Shown here: piece after piece, positions 37,506-47,514 of the stretch | Position numbering within the stretch: position 1 is the stretch's first letter | Layout: every line of letters starts with the position of its first letter | Assembly (NCBI GenBank): GCA_019359355.1 | Contig: JAHHHM010000003.1 | Span: 1 to 64,000, forward strand | Source of the DNA: Microcoleus vaginatus WJT46-NPBG5 | GTDB lineage: Bacteria; Cyanobacteriota; Cyanobacteriia; Cyanobacteriales; Oscillatoriaceae | DNA: 64,000 nucleotides | Direction: 5' to 3' | Notes under the pieces: generated by a model | The model's database searches: none | Told to the model about the DNA's origin: nothing | The model's input: the letters and a program-made list of their open reading frames with translations, nothing else | Position numbers and translations under genes: made by a program

Positions 37506-39209
37506 ATGAGTTATCGCATGGATCGCCGCGCCTACGCAGAAACCTACGGCCCAACTGTAGGTGATCGCATTCGCCTAGCCGATACAGAATTATTTATAGA
37601 AGTCGAACAAGACTTTACAACCTACGGCGATGAAGTCAAATTTGGTGGCGGCAAAGTCATCCGAGACGGCATGGGACAATCCCCCATTTCTAACGCTGAT
37701 GGTGCCGTTGATCTCGTGATTACCAATGCTTTAATCCTGGATTGGTGGGGCATTATTAAAGCCGATATCGGCATTAAAGATGGCAAAATATTCAAAATTG
37801 GAAAAGCCGGCAACCCCTACATTCAAGACAATGTAGATATTATCATTGGCCCCGGAACCGAAGCGGTTGCCGGCGAAGGCATGATCCTCACAGCCGGCGG
37901 CATTGACAGCCACATTCACTTTATTTGTCCCCAGCAAATCGAAGTCGCCATTGCCTCCGGCATCACCACGATGATCGGTGGCGGAACCGGCCCTGCAACC
38001 GGCACAAACGCCACCACCTGCACCCCCGGTCCTTGGAACATTTACCGGATGCTACAAGCCGCCGACGCCTTCCCCGTTAACCTAGGATTTTTAGGCAAAG
38101 GCAATAGTTCCCAACCGGCAGGACTCACCGAACAAATCGCCGCCGGCGCAATGGGACTGAAACTGCATGAAGACTGGGGAACCACCCCCGCAACCATTGA
38201 CACCTGCTTAAATGTTGCCGATGAACATGACGTGCAGGTTGCCATTCACACCGACACCCTCAACGAAGCCGGTTTTGTTGAAACCACCATTGCCGCCTTC
38301 AAAAACCGCACCATCCACACCTACCACACCGAAGGTGCCGGCGGTGGACACGCACCCGATATCATCAAAGTGTGTGGTCAAGCCAACGTTCTCCCCTCCT
38401 CCACAAACCCTACACGCCCTTACACTGTCAATACATTAGAAGAACATCTCGATATGCTGATGGTCTGCCACCACCTTGATCGCGGCATACCCGAAGATGT
38501 TGCTTTTGCTGAGTCACGAATTCGCCGCGAAACCATCGCCGCTGAAGATATCTTGCACGACTTGGGCGCATTCAGCATGATTGCCTCAGATTCCCAAGCA
38601 ATGGGACGAGTGGGGGAAGTAATTATTCGCACTTGGCAGACAGCGCACAAAATGAAAGTGCAACGCGGAAGCCTCAACTCGGAACCGGCAGATAACTTCC
38701 GCGCAAAGCGTTACATTGCCAAGTACACAATTAACCCTGCGATCGCCCACGGCATTGCAGAATACGTTGGTTCAGTCGAAGCCGGCAAACTCGCAGACTT
38801 GTGCCTCTGGAAACCGGCCTTTTTTGGCGTCAAACCGGAAATCGTAATTAAAGGCGGCATGATTGCTTGGTCACAAATGGGAGACGCGAATGCCAGTATT
38901 CCCACACCGCAGCCGGTTCAGATGCGCCCGATGTTTGGCAGTTATGCCGGTGCGAGAACATCCACATCCCTAACCTTTGTTTCTCAAGCTGCCTTGGACT
39001 TGGATATTCCCAGCCAGCTAAACTTGCAGAAAAAGACAGTAGCGGTTTCAGGAACGCGCCGGCTGACTAAGCGAGATATGAAGCTTAATGACGCCCTTCC
39101 CCATATCGAAGTTGACCCAGAAACCTATGAAGTGAGGGCAGACGGGGCATTGCTAACTTGCGAACCGGCAACCGTATTGCCATTAGCGCAGCGCTACTTT
39201 CTTTTCTAA
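37506..39209 (+). CDS. ureC: Urease subunit alpha
   Basis: Catalytic subunit holding the two-nickel centre. With ATG at 37506 (AGGAG at 37496-37500) it has 567 residues, beginning [29 protein letters not shown]; a GTG two codons earlier is less likely. Visible active-site parts are GGIDSHIHF (nickel histidines), the carbamylated lysine in [28 protein letters not shown] and the flap cysteine in MVCHHLD. It stands alone after a 116-base spacer that follows the methyltransferase. Confidence 0.98.
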   Translation: MSYRMDRRAYAETYGPTVGDRIRLADTELFIEVEQDFTTYGDEVKFGGGKVIRDGMGQSPISNADGAVDLVITNALILDWWGIIKADIGIKDGKIFKIGKAGNPYIQDNVDIIIGPGTEAVAGEGMILTAGGIDSHIHFICPQQIEVAIASGITTMIGGGTGPATGTNATTCTPGPWNIYRMLQAADAFPVNLGFLGKGNSSQPAGLTEQIAAGAMGLKLHEDWGTTPATIDTCLNVADEHDVQVAIHTDTLNEAGFVETTIAAFKNRTIHTYHTEGAGGGHAPDIIKVCGQANVLPSSTNPTRPYTVNTLEEHLDMLMVCHHLDRGIPEDVAFAESRIRRETIAAEDILHDLGAFSMIASDSQAMGRVGEVIIRTWQTAHKMKVQRGSLNSEPADNFRAKRYIAKYTINPAIAHGIAEYVGSVEAGKLADLCLWKPAFFGVKPEIVIKGGMIAWSQMGDANASIPTPQPVQMRPMFGSYAGARTSTSLTFVSQAALDLDIPSQLNLQKKTVAVSGTRRLTKRDMKLNDALPHIEVDPETYEVRADGALLTCEPATVLPLAQRYFLF

Positions 39210-39392
39210 AAACACCCCATTCAAAGAATATTTTTATGCAACATTGTTCAATGTTGATTACTTAATTTGACCATCAACTATTGAGGTTTTGCAGACGTTA
39301 ATTGTTTGAGTTTTAAACTCGCAAATGTAGGCTCAGTCTACAGCGTCGGCATATATTTAGTAACCCTACACAAGCTCAACCGTCAAATAAAA

Positions 39393-39821
39393 TCAAGTTG
39401 TGGTAGGCAAAGAATCCGAAGGATCAGACTCAACCCGCCCACTGCCGCGATTAGCAAAACGGTTGCTACCACCGGGATGATCCTGATCATCTTGATCACT
39501 TTTTGCTTGAACCGGCAACGGATCAGACTCTGCACGCCCACTGCCGCGATTGGCAAAGCGATTGCCACCACCGGGATGATCCTGATCATCCTTAGCATTT
39601 TTTCCTTCAACATCAACACGCCCACTGCCACGATTAGCACGCCGATCATCACAACCCGGACGATCATCGCAGCGCTCCTTCGCAGTTTGCACCTGAGAAA
39701 AAGCCACTTTTTGAGTGGAATCAACTTGATATCCTTCAGACAGGCGAAACTCAACACCCTGAAAATTAACAGCACCACCAAGCAGTAATAGACCCGATAA
39801 AGCAATTTTGTAGATGCCCAT
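39393..39821 (-). CDS. Exported precursor with three RGSGR pentapeptides (PatX-like)
   Basis: A 142-residue protein with a hydrophobic signal peptide (MGIYKIALSGLLLLGGAV), a short linker and a strongly polar, repeat-rich C-terminal part. RGSGR occurs at residues 64-68, 92-96 and 125-129 (DNA 39618-39632, 39534-39548, 39435-39449), each preceded by Ala-Asn. The last two sit in near-duplicate units of about 30 residues, DDQDHPGG-x-NRFANRGSGR-x-ESDP. RGSGR is the active pentapeptide of the heterocyst inhibitors PatS, HetN and PatX, and PatX-type proteins combine a signal peptide with a C-terminal copy. Three copies suggest a multi-peptide precursor (inference). It is convergent with ureC. No hetR is in the window. 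Confidence 0.75.
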   Translation of the reverse strand: MGIYKIALSGLLLLGGAVNFQGVEFRLSEGYQVDSTQKVAFSQVQTAKERCDDRPGCDDRRANRGSGRVDVEGKNAKDDQDHPGGGNRFANRGSGRAESDPLPVQAKSDQDDQDHPGGSNRFANRGSGRVESDPSDSLPTTT

Positions 39822-40161
39822 GAGAAATAATCCATCAAGTAACTTTCTGCTACTTGATTCCGAAAATCCCTTGCAGCATCTGGAAAAACCGCTTTTTGCT
39901 AAGCCACTTCCTTATGCGTCTACCCTTCGGCAACCCCACAATTGCTAATTCGTGAGTTACAACAAAAATAGACAATGACAATTAAAAAACTGGCGGCAAA
40001 GACCGCGATTATTCCCTCACATAAATTCAAAAAACCTGACAAATAAATACAATCCCTGAATCCCGGACTCAATCTTGCAAAAGAAGGGGAGAAAAAGGGA
40101 GAAACACAAAAAATCTCGGAATTCTCTTATCTCAACCCAAAACTCAACCCCCCAACCAGCA
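39822..40161. other. Divergent spacer between the RGSGR gene and the aldehyde dehydrogenase
   Basis: The 340-base spacer carries the leaders of both genes. Next to the RGSGR gene is a perfect hairpin (39834-39858). The rest is AT-rich with purine-rich sequence before 40162 and no other supported gene. Confidence 0.4.
39834..39858 (-). promoter_or_regulatory. Leader hairpin 12 bases upstream of the RGSGR gene start
   Basis: ATCAAGTA (39834-39841) pairs perfectly with TACTTGAT (39851-39858) around a nine-base loop. It sits where the ribosome site would be on the minus-strand message and could control translation, or be the recognition site of a dimeric regulator. Confidence 0.4.
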
Positions 40162-41646
40162 ATGTATACCTGCCTTAACTACATCGATGGCGACTGGATG
40201 CCGGCTCAATCAGAAGCCACCCTAGAAAGCCGCAACCCTGCCAACTGGCATGAACTCGTTGCCACATTTCCCCATTCCGACAGCGCCGATGCCGACAAAG
40301 CCGTTCAAGCTGCCCGCCGCGCTTACCAGACATGGCGTTTAGTGCCGGCACCAACCCGTGCAGACTTTATCTACCGCATTGGAGAACTGTTACTCAAACG
40401 CAAAGAAGAACTCGCCCACCTGATGAGCCTAGAGATGGGTAAACCCATCACCGAATCCCGTGGAGACGTGCAAGAAGGCGTTGATTGCGCTTTTTACTAC
40501 GCAGGAGAAGGCCGGCGGCTCTTTGGTCAAACAACGACCTCAGAAATGCCGAATAAATTTGCGATGACGGTGCGAATGCCAATAGGAGTATGCGCCCTGA
40601 TTACACCCTGGAATTTTCCCGTCGCCATACCTTGTTGGAAAGCATTACCGGCTCTCGTGTGCGGTAACACCATCATCCTTAAACCCGCCGAAGATACACC
40701 GGCTTGTGCAAACTTCCTGATCCAGATATTCCATGATGCCGGTTTGCCGCCGGGAGTGGTTAATTTAATTCACGGTTTAGGAGAAGAAGCCGGTCAAGCT
40801 TTAGTTGAGCATCCAGGCGTCGATTTAGTCTCCTTCACCGGCTCATCCCAAACAGGTGCCCACGTTGGAGGGATTTGCAGCCGCACTCACAAGCGCGTTT
40901 GTCTGGAAATGGGCGGTAAAAATGCCCAAATCGTAATGGAAGATGCCGACTTAGAACTCGCACTCGAAGGCGCACTCTGGGGCGCTTTTGGCACCGCCGG
41001 CCAACGTTGCACCGCCACCAGCCGACTTATCCTGCACCGCGATATCAAAGATAAATTCACCGCTATGCTGCTGGAAAGCACCGGCAAATTGCGAATTGGT
41101 GCCGGCACAGATCCAGACACACAAATCGGCCCCATTATCAACGGCGTACAGTTACAGCGGGTGATGGATTATATGGAAGTCGCCCGCAGTGAAGGCGCAA
41201 AAATCTTAACCGGCGGCGAGAGAGCAATTGAAGGCCCAATTAAAAAAGGTTTCTTCTTCCAGCCAACAATTCTTGATAATGTCACTCCCGATATGCGAGT
41301 TGCCCGTGAAGAAATTTTTGGGCCGGTAGTTGCCCTCATCGAAATCGATTCTTTTGAAGAAGCGATCGCAGTTCTCAACGACACCCCCTACGGTTTATCC
41401 TCATCTGTCTATACCGGCGATGTAAACCGTGCCTTCCAAGCCATGCGCGACATCGAAGCCGGCATCACTTATATCAATGGCCCAACCATTGGCGCAGAAG
41501 TCCATTTACCCTTTGGTGGAGTGAAGCAAACAGGGAACGGACACCGCGAAGCCGGCAGCGCAGTTCTTGATGTATTTACAGAATGGAAAAGTGTTTATGT
41601 AGATTTTTCCGGTCGCTTGCAACGCGCTCAAATTGACAACCATTAG
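40162..41646 (+). CDS. NAD(P)-dependent aldehyde dehydrogenase
   Basis: Oxidises an aldehyde to the acid. Starting at ATG 40162 ([15 protein letters not shown]) it has 494 residues, the family size; a longer 29-residue Lys-rich extension is unlikely. Key parts are [35 protein letters not shown], the general base in LEMGGKNAQ, the catalytic cysteine in [13 protein letters not shown] and [12 protein letters not shown]. Neighbouring aminotransferase and DUF1338 genes suggest 2-aminoadipate semialdehyde as substrate, making it a lysine-catabolic enzyme; succinate semialdehyde is an alternative. Confidence 0.88.
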   Translation: MYTCLNYIDGDWMPAQSEATLESRNPANWHELVATFPHSDSADADKAVQAARRAYQTWRLVPAPTRADFIYRIGELLLKRKEELAHLMSLEMGKPITESRGDVQEGVDCAFYYAGEGRRLFGQTTTSEMPNKFAMTVRMPIGVCALITPWNFPVAIPCWKALPALVCGNTIILKPAEDTPACANFLIQIFHDAGLPPGVVNLIHGLGEEAGQALVEHPGVDLVSFTGSSQTGAHVGGICSRTHKRVCLEMGGKNAQIVMEDADLELALEGALWGAFGTAGQRCTATSRLILHRDIKDKFTAMLLESTGKLRIGAGTDPDTQIGPIINGVQLQRVMDYMEVARSEGAKILTGGERAIEGPIKKGFFFQPTILDNVTPDMRVAREEIFGPVVALIEIDSFEEAIAVLNDTPYGLSSSVYTGDVNRAFQAMRDIEAGITYINGPTIGAEVHLPFGGVKQTGNGHREAGSAVLDVFTEWKSVYVDFSGRLQRAQIDNH

Positions 41647-41740
41647 GGAAATGCTGAGTAGGGGAGGGGGTGAGTGAGTTGTAGGGGCGCAAGAGCGTGT
41701 GCCCCCTTTTCAACCGACAGTAAAAGAATACCTAATCTTC

Positions 41741-41833
41741 CCCATGCCCAATGCCCATACCTTTAGGTTGGCGCAGCCTTGCCCCATGCCCAATCCCCCA
41801 TGCCCAATGCCCAATCCCCCATGCCCCATCCCC
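41741..41833. repeat. Heptad-type ATGCCCA/ATCCCCC repeats
   Basis: Irregular runs of CCCCATGCCCAATGCCCAT-like words, interrupted near 41760-41778. The core heptamer is the reverse complement of that in the ureF array at 32670. The block separates the 3' ends of the aldehyde dehydrogenase and histidine kinase genes. Confidence 0.8.
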
Positions 41834-44800
41834 CTAACTCAAACTAGCAAGCTTAGCAATCACTTTCGCCAGCTCAGCCGGCTCAACCGGCTTGGAGACG
41901 TGCATTTGAAATCCAGCCAGCATCGCTTGCCGGCGATCCTCATCTCTAGCAAATGCCGTCAACGCCACAGCCGGAATCTGTTCTCCCCCTATTGTTTCTC
42001 GCTGTCTCAGCTTGCGGATTAGTTGGTAGCCATTTTCCTCAGGCATTCCGATGTCGCTCACCAAAACATCGGGTGTCAGCTGTTCAAGAGCGGCAAACGC
42101 CTCACGGGCTGATGAAACCGCCGTTACGCTCACCCCGTAATGCGTCAGCACTGTGGTAATCAATTCGCAGGTATCGGTATCATCATCCACAACCAGCACC
42201 CGCAAGCCATCTAGTACCCATAAGTCCTGGGAGGCTCCTTCACTCTCACCCTCTTTTGAATCTAGCTGCGAAACTCTTGCTTTCGTGGTTAGTGGCAACT
42301 TCACAGTAAACGTCGCTCCCTTGTCTTTGCCTTCACTAAATGCCTCAATCGTGCCGCCATGCAGTTCTGCAAGATAGTGAACGATCGTCAATCCCAACCC
42401 TAGTCCTCCGTGTGTTCGTGTCGTTGAGCTATCAGCTTGGCGGAACCCTTCAAACACATGAGGCAGAAAGTCAGCATCAATTCCTATGCCGGTGTCGCTT
42501 ACTGTCAAATGCAGTTGTTTGCCGGCCGGCTCAAGTGCGACTTTCACCTGGCCTCCTTCAGGGGTAAACTTAATGGCATTTGAAAGTAAATTGTTAATAA
42601 TTTGTTGTAAGCGATCTGGATCGCCTGAGACGGTAGTATTTGAGCCGGCAACAATAGACTCAATTTGAATATTCTTAGCATCCACTGCCGGTTTAAACGT
42701 CTCCAATGTCTCCTCAATAATTCCTGCCAAGTTAACTGGAATTACATTCAAGCGAATCTTGCCGCGCAAGATACGGGACATATCGAGAATATCGTCGATC
42801 ACTCGCACCTGTTGCTTAGCATTGCGCTCAATTGTTTCTAGTGCTTTAGCCCTGATTGCATCATTTAACTTCTGGCTACGGAGCATTTGTGACCAGCCCA
42901 AGATTGAGTTGAGCGGCGTGCGGAGTTCGTGAGAGACAATTGCTAGAAACTCATCTTTAATGCGGTTGGCTGCTTCCGCTTGAGTGCGTGCGTGCTGTTC
43001 TGCCTCGTACAAGTTGGCACGATCAATCGCCAAAGCAACGCGCTCAGCCACAAGCTGAAGCAGATGCAAATCGTCTGAAGTAAAACTGCGGACATTAACA
43101 GTGCCGGCTTGAACCACACCCAGCACTCTATCTTCAACCAACAGCGGCGCACCCATCAGCGATTGAATCTTTTTTTCTTGCAAGAAGGGGCTGTAGGCTT
43201 GAGTATAAGCATCCCGCTCAATCAACACCGGCTGACGCTCAGCAGCAATACGTCCGGCCACTCCCTGACCAATGGGGATGCGGATTTGTTGCTCAATTGC
43301 CCCCTCAACTCCCCTAGCCGCCCGCACCACCAGCGTGTTACTTTCAGCGTCCACCAGCAAAACAGCCGCCGTATCTACCGACAGAACTTCACAAAGGCGA
43401 TCTAGTAACTCATTAAGCAGCTCGTCCAGCGATAGATGGGCGATCGCCGCATCCGTGACAGCTTGGAGACGCTGTACCATTTCACTAGCCGATTCAGCAA
43501 CAGCCCGTGCAGTTTGCTCGCGCTTCAAAAGTTGGTTGCGTTCTTCCTCGGCCCGTTTCTGCTCGTCAATGTCTGTGCCAGTTCCGAACCACTTGACGAT
43601 TTCACCATTGTGATCGCGCATTGGTAAAGCTCGACCCAAATGCCAGCGATATTGCCCGTCAGAAGCCCTTTTAAAGCGGTATTCGATTTCGTAAGGCTCG
43701 CCCGTCTCAACGCAGTGGTTCCAGGTGTCAATACACTTCTGGACATCGTCAGGATGCAACACTGGACTCCATCCCCAGCCCTGAGTTTGTTCAATCGTCA
43801 TGCCGGTGTAGTCAACCCAGCGCTGGTTATAATAATCCACCCAACCATCGGGTTGTGCAGTCCAAATGATCTGGGGAACGGCTTCGGCGAAGAAACGATT
43901 GTACCGCTCGCTTGCCTCCGCTTCTGCGCGGGCTGCTCGCTCACGCTCTAAAATTTGGACGCGTTCTGCTTCCACACCCTGGCGTTGAATCGCTTGCGCC
44001 AGAATATTTGCAGCAGCTTGAAAGAAGTAAATATCATCTTTACTAAACTTCCGCTGTCGGATTGTATGGGTGCCCAAAACGCCCCAAGGCCGAACGTTTT
44101 GAAGGTTGTTTTTCAAGATCCCGGCCTCATTCGACAGCGACCTTGAACCAAAAATAACGAGGCTCAGACCACTAATTACCCCGTGGTTATGCAGCAAAGG
44201 AGGGCCAGAGAATCTTGTTTCAGTCCGCAGATCCGTCACAACCACCGGCTCAGAAGATGCTAAGGTGTAGCCGGCTTGTGAATCGAGTCCCGTACCTACG
44301 GTGCCGTAACCAACTAATCCTTCCTGCCACCCCACGCCGGCTCTCAGCAGTAAGGCGTTACCCTCTGGGAGCAGTTCTAGAATTTTGCAATATTCAACTT
44401 CTAGGGTTTGGGCGATCAGCCTCACCGTTTCGTCCATTAGCGCCCCAATATCTTTGCCCGAAAGTGCCTGCTGACCCAGTTGAGCGATCACTTCTTGCTG
44501 CCGCGCTCGGGTTCTTAACTCTTCCTCTACTCGTTTTAGTTCCGTGATATCGGATCTGATGGCTAAATATTGAAAGGGCTTTCCTTGTTCATCCACAAAA
44601 GGAACAATCGTGGTGTCAACCCAGTAATAGGTTCCATCTTTCGCTCGGTTTTTGATTTCTCCCTTCCAAATTTGCCCGCTAGAAATCGTTGCCCACAAGG
44701 TTCTAAAAAATTCTTTGGGGTGATATCCAGAATTAAGAATCCGATGGTCTTGGCCTATCAATTCTTCTTTATGATATTTGGAAATCTCACAAAACTTATT

Positions 44801-45622
44801 ATTAACATAATTAATCATTCCTTTGTGATCAGTTCGGGCTACGATCGCAGATTCATCTAAAGCAAATTTTATATCTGAGAGCTGTTTAAGAGAGATTTTG
44901 ACTTCTTCCTCCGCGATCTTTGCAGTAGTAATATCGCGTGTTACTTTTGAGAAACCTCTGAGGTTGCCGGCTTCGTCTCGTAATGCAGTGAGGATGGCAT
45001 CAGCCCAGAATCTCGAACCGTCTTTACGGACGCGCCAACCCTTATCTTCAAACCGACCTTTAGCAGCTGCCACCTGCAAGATGCGTTCTGGCCTATTTTG
45101 TGCAAGGTCTTCAGCCGTGTAAAAGCGGGAGATATGCTGACCAATAATTTCTTTAGCTTTATAACCCTTAATGTTTTCTGCTCCGTCGTTCCAACTCACA
45201 ATATACCCATGAGGATCGATCATGAAAATCGCGTAATCTTTTACATTCTGAACCACCAAACGGAAACCCTCTTCACTAATTTTCAGTCGCTTTTCAGCCT
45301 TTAGGCGGGCGGCGTTGAGCGAACTGATCAGCAGGGAAATCAGTATAAACAAGCTCAGCAACAAAATGTCTGATAACGCAACAGGTTGAAACGAATAGAT
45401 CGGTTCTATAAAAAAATATTGGAGGGACAAGGCAGATAAAATAGTGGCCAGCAACCCAGACGGTAAGCCAGCATACCAAGAGCTGAAGGCCACAGCCCCT
45501 AAAAACAGTGGGGTGGGAGTGGTGTGCAGCAATGGTCTTAGTAGGAGTGTCAGCAACAGCGCTAGTGCCACAGCCAATACAGCTACGCCATAACGCCGCA
45601 GATGCGGAAGTTTTAATTTCAT
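41834..45622 (-). CDS. Hybrid histidine kinase with PAS and GAF sensors
   Basis: A 1262-residue sensor kinase. Order: membrane DUF4118-type region (about 10-110), PAS (124-240), PAS with PAC (247-360), GAF (384-544), PAS (567-684), GAF (740-874), HisKA with SHELRTPLNS (His about 894), HATPase with NNLLSNAIKFTPEGG and GGLGLGL (about 1010-1115), and receiver domain (about 1145-1262) with VVDDD, phospho-acceptor DIGMPEENG and the SKPVEP lysine. The first GAF contains an unusual insert of about 17 residues. Ligands are unknown. It lies antisense between the aldehyde dehydrogenase and aminotransferase genes. Confidence 0.9.
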   Translation of the reverse strand: MKLKLPHLRRYGVAVLAVALALLLTLLLRPLLHTTPTPLFLGAVAFSSWYAGLPSGLLATILSALSLQYFFIEPIYSFQPVALSDILLLSLFILISLLISSLNAARLKAEKRLKISEEGFRLVVQNVKDYAIFMIDPHGYIVSWNDGAENIKGYKAKEIIGQHISRFYTAEDLAQNRPERILQVAAAKGRFEDKGWRVRKDGSRFWADAILTALRDEAGNLRGFSKVTRDITTAKIAEEEVKISLKQLSDIKFALDESAIVARTDHKGMINYVNNKFCEISKYHKEELIGQDHRILNSGYHPKEFFRTLWATISSGQIWKGEIKNRAKDGTYYWVDTTIVPFVDEQGKPFQYLAIRSDITELKRVEEELRTRARQQEVIAQLGQQALSGKDIGALMDETVRLIAQTLEVEYCKILELLPEGNALLLRAGVGWQEGLVGYGTVGTGLDSQAGYTLASSEPVVVTDLRTETRFSGPPLLHNHGVISGLSLVIFGSRSLSNEAGILKNNLQNVRPWGVLGTHTIRQRKFSKDDIYFFQAAANILAQAIQRQGVEAERVQILERERAARAEAEASERYNRFFAEAVPQIIWTAQPDGWVDYYNQRWVDYTGMTIEQTQGWGWSPVLHPDDVQKCIDTWNHCVETGEPYEIEYRFKRASDGQYRWHLGRALPMRDHNGEIVKWFGTGTDIDEQKRAEEERNQLLKREQTARAVAESASEMVQRLQAVTDAAIAHLSLDELLNELLDRLCEVLSVDTAAVLLVDAESNTLVVRAARGVEGAIEQQIRIPIGQGVAGRIAAERQPVLIERDAYTQAYSPFLQEKKIQSLMGAPLLVEDRVLGVVQAGTVNVRSFTSDDLHLLQLVAERVALAIDRANLYEAEQHARTQAEAANRIKDEFLAIVSHELRTPLNSILGWSQMLRSQKLNDAIRAKALETIERNAKQQVRVIDDILDMSRILRGKIRLNVIPVNLAGIIEETLETFKPAVDAKNIQIESIVAGSNTTVSGDPDRLQQIINNLLSNAIKFTPEGGQVKVALEPAGKQLHLTVSDTGIGIDADFLPHVFEGFRQADSSTTRTHGGLGLGLTIVHYLAELHGGTIEAFSEGKDKGATFTVKLPLTTKARVSQLDSKEGESEGASQDLWVLDGLRVLVVDDDTDTCELITTVLTHYGVSVTAVSSAREAFAALEQLTPDVLVSDIGMPEENGYQLIRKLRQRETIGGEQIPAVALTAFARDEDRRQAMLAGFQMHVSKPVEPAELAKVIAKLASLS

Positions 45623-46001
45623 TTACTTACTCCAGCCTGAGAGATAGCCCAGCCAACGCATTAGATTCATTAACAGCTTGATAGAACATCTGCACCGCCA
45701 CCTAATTTTAACTAACTACCCAATGCTTAAGCTTTGTATTTGGCTTGATAAAAGCCAAATTTGACTGAAAAAGCGAATATTTAAGCAATAGACTACTTTT
45801 TTTTCAATTGGCTGCTGATTATTTAAATTTCAGGCGGTGATACTTGTGAATTTTTTCTCAGGATTTATAGCGCACATGTTTTAGTTTTTGCAGAAAGTTT
45901 GCAATATTTATTATTGCCAAAAGCGTCTTAATCTCTCAAATTTCCCCTCTCAAATCTAAAATCTAAAATTTAAAATCGTATTAACCTTATCTTTAATTGC
46001 T
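45623..46001. other. Divergent spacer between the hybrid kinase and aminotransferase genes
   Basis: AT-rich sequence with no supported gene. Just upstream of the aminotransferase is a short AAAATCT-type heptad run (45951-45977), a common cyanobacterial intergenic repeat. Confidence 0.45.
45951..45977. repeat. Short AAAATCT heptad run
   Basis: Three to four imperfect units of CTAAAAT/AAAATCT stand just before the aminotransferase start. They show that heptad arrays occur at several places in this genome. Confidence 0.6.
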
Positions 46002-47309
46002 ATGTTCAGCCTTCCCAACAACAAAACTCTACCTCGAACTCCCCACGTCGTCACTGCCCTACCCGGCCCTCGCGCCCGTGCGCTTGTGGAACGAGATCGG
46101 GCTGTAACGTCCCCTTCATACACGCGTGGCTACCCCTTGGTAGTGGCTCGCGGTGCCGGCTGTATGCTCGAAGATGTAGATGGCAACGTTTTTTTAGACT
46201 TAACTGCCGGCATCGCAGTCACAGCAACCGGCCACGCTCATCCTGAAGTTGTCGCGGCTATCCAAGAGCAGTCTGCGTGTCTGCTGCATATGTCGGGAAC
46301 TGATTTTTATTATGAACCGATGGTGCAACTGGCAGAAGACTTGGCCAAACGCGCTCCCTTCCCTGATGGTGCGCGGGTATTTTTTAGCAATTCTGGGGCT
46401 GAGTCGAACGAAGGGGCGATAAAACTGGCGCGTTACTATACGAAGCGATCGCTGATCATTGCCTTCTTAGGCGCTTTTCACGGGCGCACTTATGGCGCGA
46501 TGTCTCTCACCGGCTCTAAAACTGTCCAGCGCCAGCAATTTGGGCCATTGTTACCCGGTGTCACCCATATCCCTTACGGCACCCATGAAAGCCTAGATTA
46601 TCTAGAACAAAAGCTTTTCCCCACAGTATTGCCGCCGGCAGAGGTCGCGGCAATCGTCGTTGAACCGATTCAAGGAGAAGGGGGTTATATTGTGCCGGAA
46701 GATGGCTTTTTAGAGCGCATCCGCAGCATAAGTTCTCGCCACGGCATCCTGATGATTGTTGATGAAGTGCAAGCCGGCATGGGGCGCACCGGCAAACTTT
46801 TTGCCACTGAACACTGGAATGTGATGCCAGATATTATTACCCTTGCCAAAGGCATTGCCAGCGGTTTGCCTCTCGGTGCTATTTTATCTCGACCTGAGTT
46901 CATGACGTGGCCGCCCGGTTCCCATGCCACAACTTTTGGGGGTAATCCCGTTGCCTGTGCTGCTGCGAATGTGACATTACGATTACTAGAAGCCGGTTTA
47001 ATGGATAATGCTTATAAAATGGGCGAGGAACTGCAAGCGGGGTTAAGTAAGCTAGCAAGCCGGTTTAGTCGGGTTTCTTTGCCACGAGGGAAAGGTTTGA
47101 TGGTGGCAATTGATTTACTAGATGGCGACGGTCATTTAAATTCTGAGTTACGTGATCAAGTTGTGGATCGGGCTTTTTATAAAGGATTATTATTACTGGG
47201 TTGCGGTAAATCTGCAATTCGGTTTTGCCCGCCTTTAGTTATAGAAAGCGACCAGGTTGAAACAGCTTTACAGATTCTCACGCAGTTGTTTGAAGAATTA
47301 GGTTGTTAA
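46002..47309 (+). CDS. Class III PLP-dependent aminotransferase
   Basis: A 435-residue transaminase of the ornithine/GABA/lysine type. It shows VFFSNSGAESNEGAIKLARY, FHGRTYGAMSLTGS, the cofactor-binding Asp in ILMIVDEVQAGMGRTGK and the Schiff-base lysine in ITLAKGIASGLPLGA, then THFGG-like ATTFGGNPVACA. The acceptor is normally 2-oxoglutarate. Gene context (aldehyde dehydrogenase and DUF1338) suggests lysine epsilon-transamination or 2-aminoadipate transamination; GABA or ornithine use, or an amino-acid racemase activity known in this fold, are alternatives. Confidence 0.87.
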   Translation: MFSLPNNKTLPRTPHVVTALPGPRARALVERDRAVTSPSYTRGYPLVVARGAGCMLEDVDGNVFLDLTAGIAVTATGHAHPEVVAAIQEQSACLLHMSGTDFYYEPMVQLAEDLAKRAPFPDGARVFFSNSGAESNEGAIKLARYYTKRSLIIAFLGAFHGRTYGAMSLTGSKTVQRQQFGPLLPGVTHIPYGTHESLDYLEQKLFPTVLPPAEVAAIVVEPIQGEGGYIVPEDGFLERIRSISSRHGILMIVDEVQAGMGRTGKLFATEHWNVMPDIITLAKGIASGLPLGAILSRPEFMTWPPGSHATTFGGNPVACAAANVTLRLLEAGLMDNAYKMGEELQAGLSKLASRFSRVSLPRGKGLMVAIDLLDGDGHLNSELRDQVVDRAFYKGLLLLGCGKSAIRFCPPLVIESDQVETALQILTQLFEELGC

Positions 47310-47336
47310 GTAAATACATCAAAACGGCATAAAGTC

Positions 47337-47361
47337 AGTCTGTGGTGATTCACCACAGGCT
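47337..47361 (+). terminator. Possible terminator hairpin after the aminotransferase gene
   Basis: An 11-pair stem with a three-base loop starts 28 bases after the stop codon. The sequence behind it is not a T-run (AAAAGCCG), so rho-independent termination is only possible. Confidence 0.4.
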
Positions 47362-47466
47362 AAAAGCCGATTTTATGTGCCGATGCCGGCATAACAAGCT
47401 AGGCCAGCCTCTACAATTCTAAAAATCAAAATTTATTGTCGGTTGCAAATTGCTGTAATTCACTCA

Positions 47467-47514
47467 GTGCCTCTGGGATTTGTAAAGATATAGGAGTAGG
47501 AGTATCTTGTTCCC
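47467..47514. repeat. Dispersed repeat, copy 1
   Basis: This 48-base block matches 53143-53190 with roughly 80 percent identity by eye. Shared words include TCTGGGATTTG, GGAGT and ATCTTG. Both copies are intergenic. Confidence 0.65.

Noticed and set aside
39306-39788. A long plus-strand frame opposite the RGSGR gene
   Set aside because: It is open because the opposite strand is repetitive; it lacks a signal peptide or protein-like pattern, while the minus-strand frame has both.
40075-40161. N-terminal 29-residue extension of the aldehyde dehydrogenase
   Set aside because: It is a Lys/Ser-rich stretch from purine-rich leader DNA; family members start at the equivalent of Met 40162.
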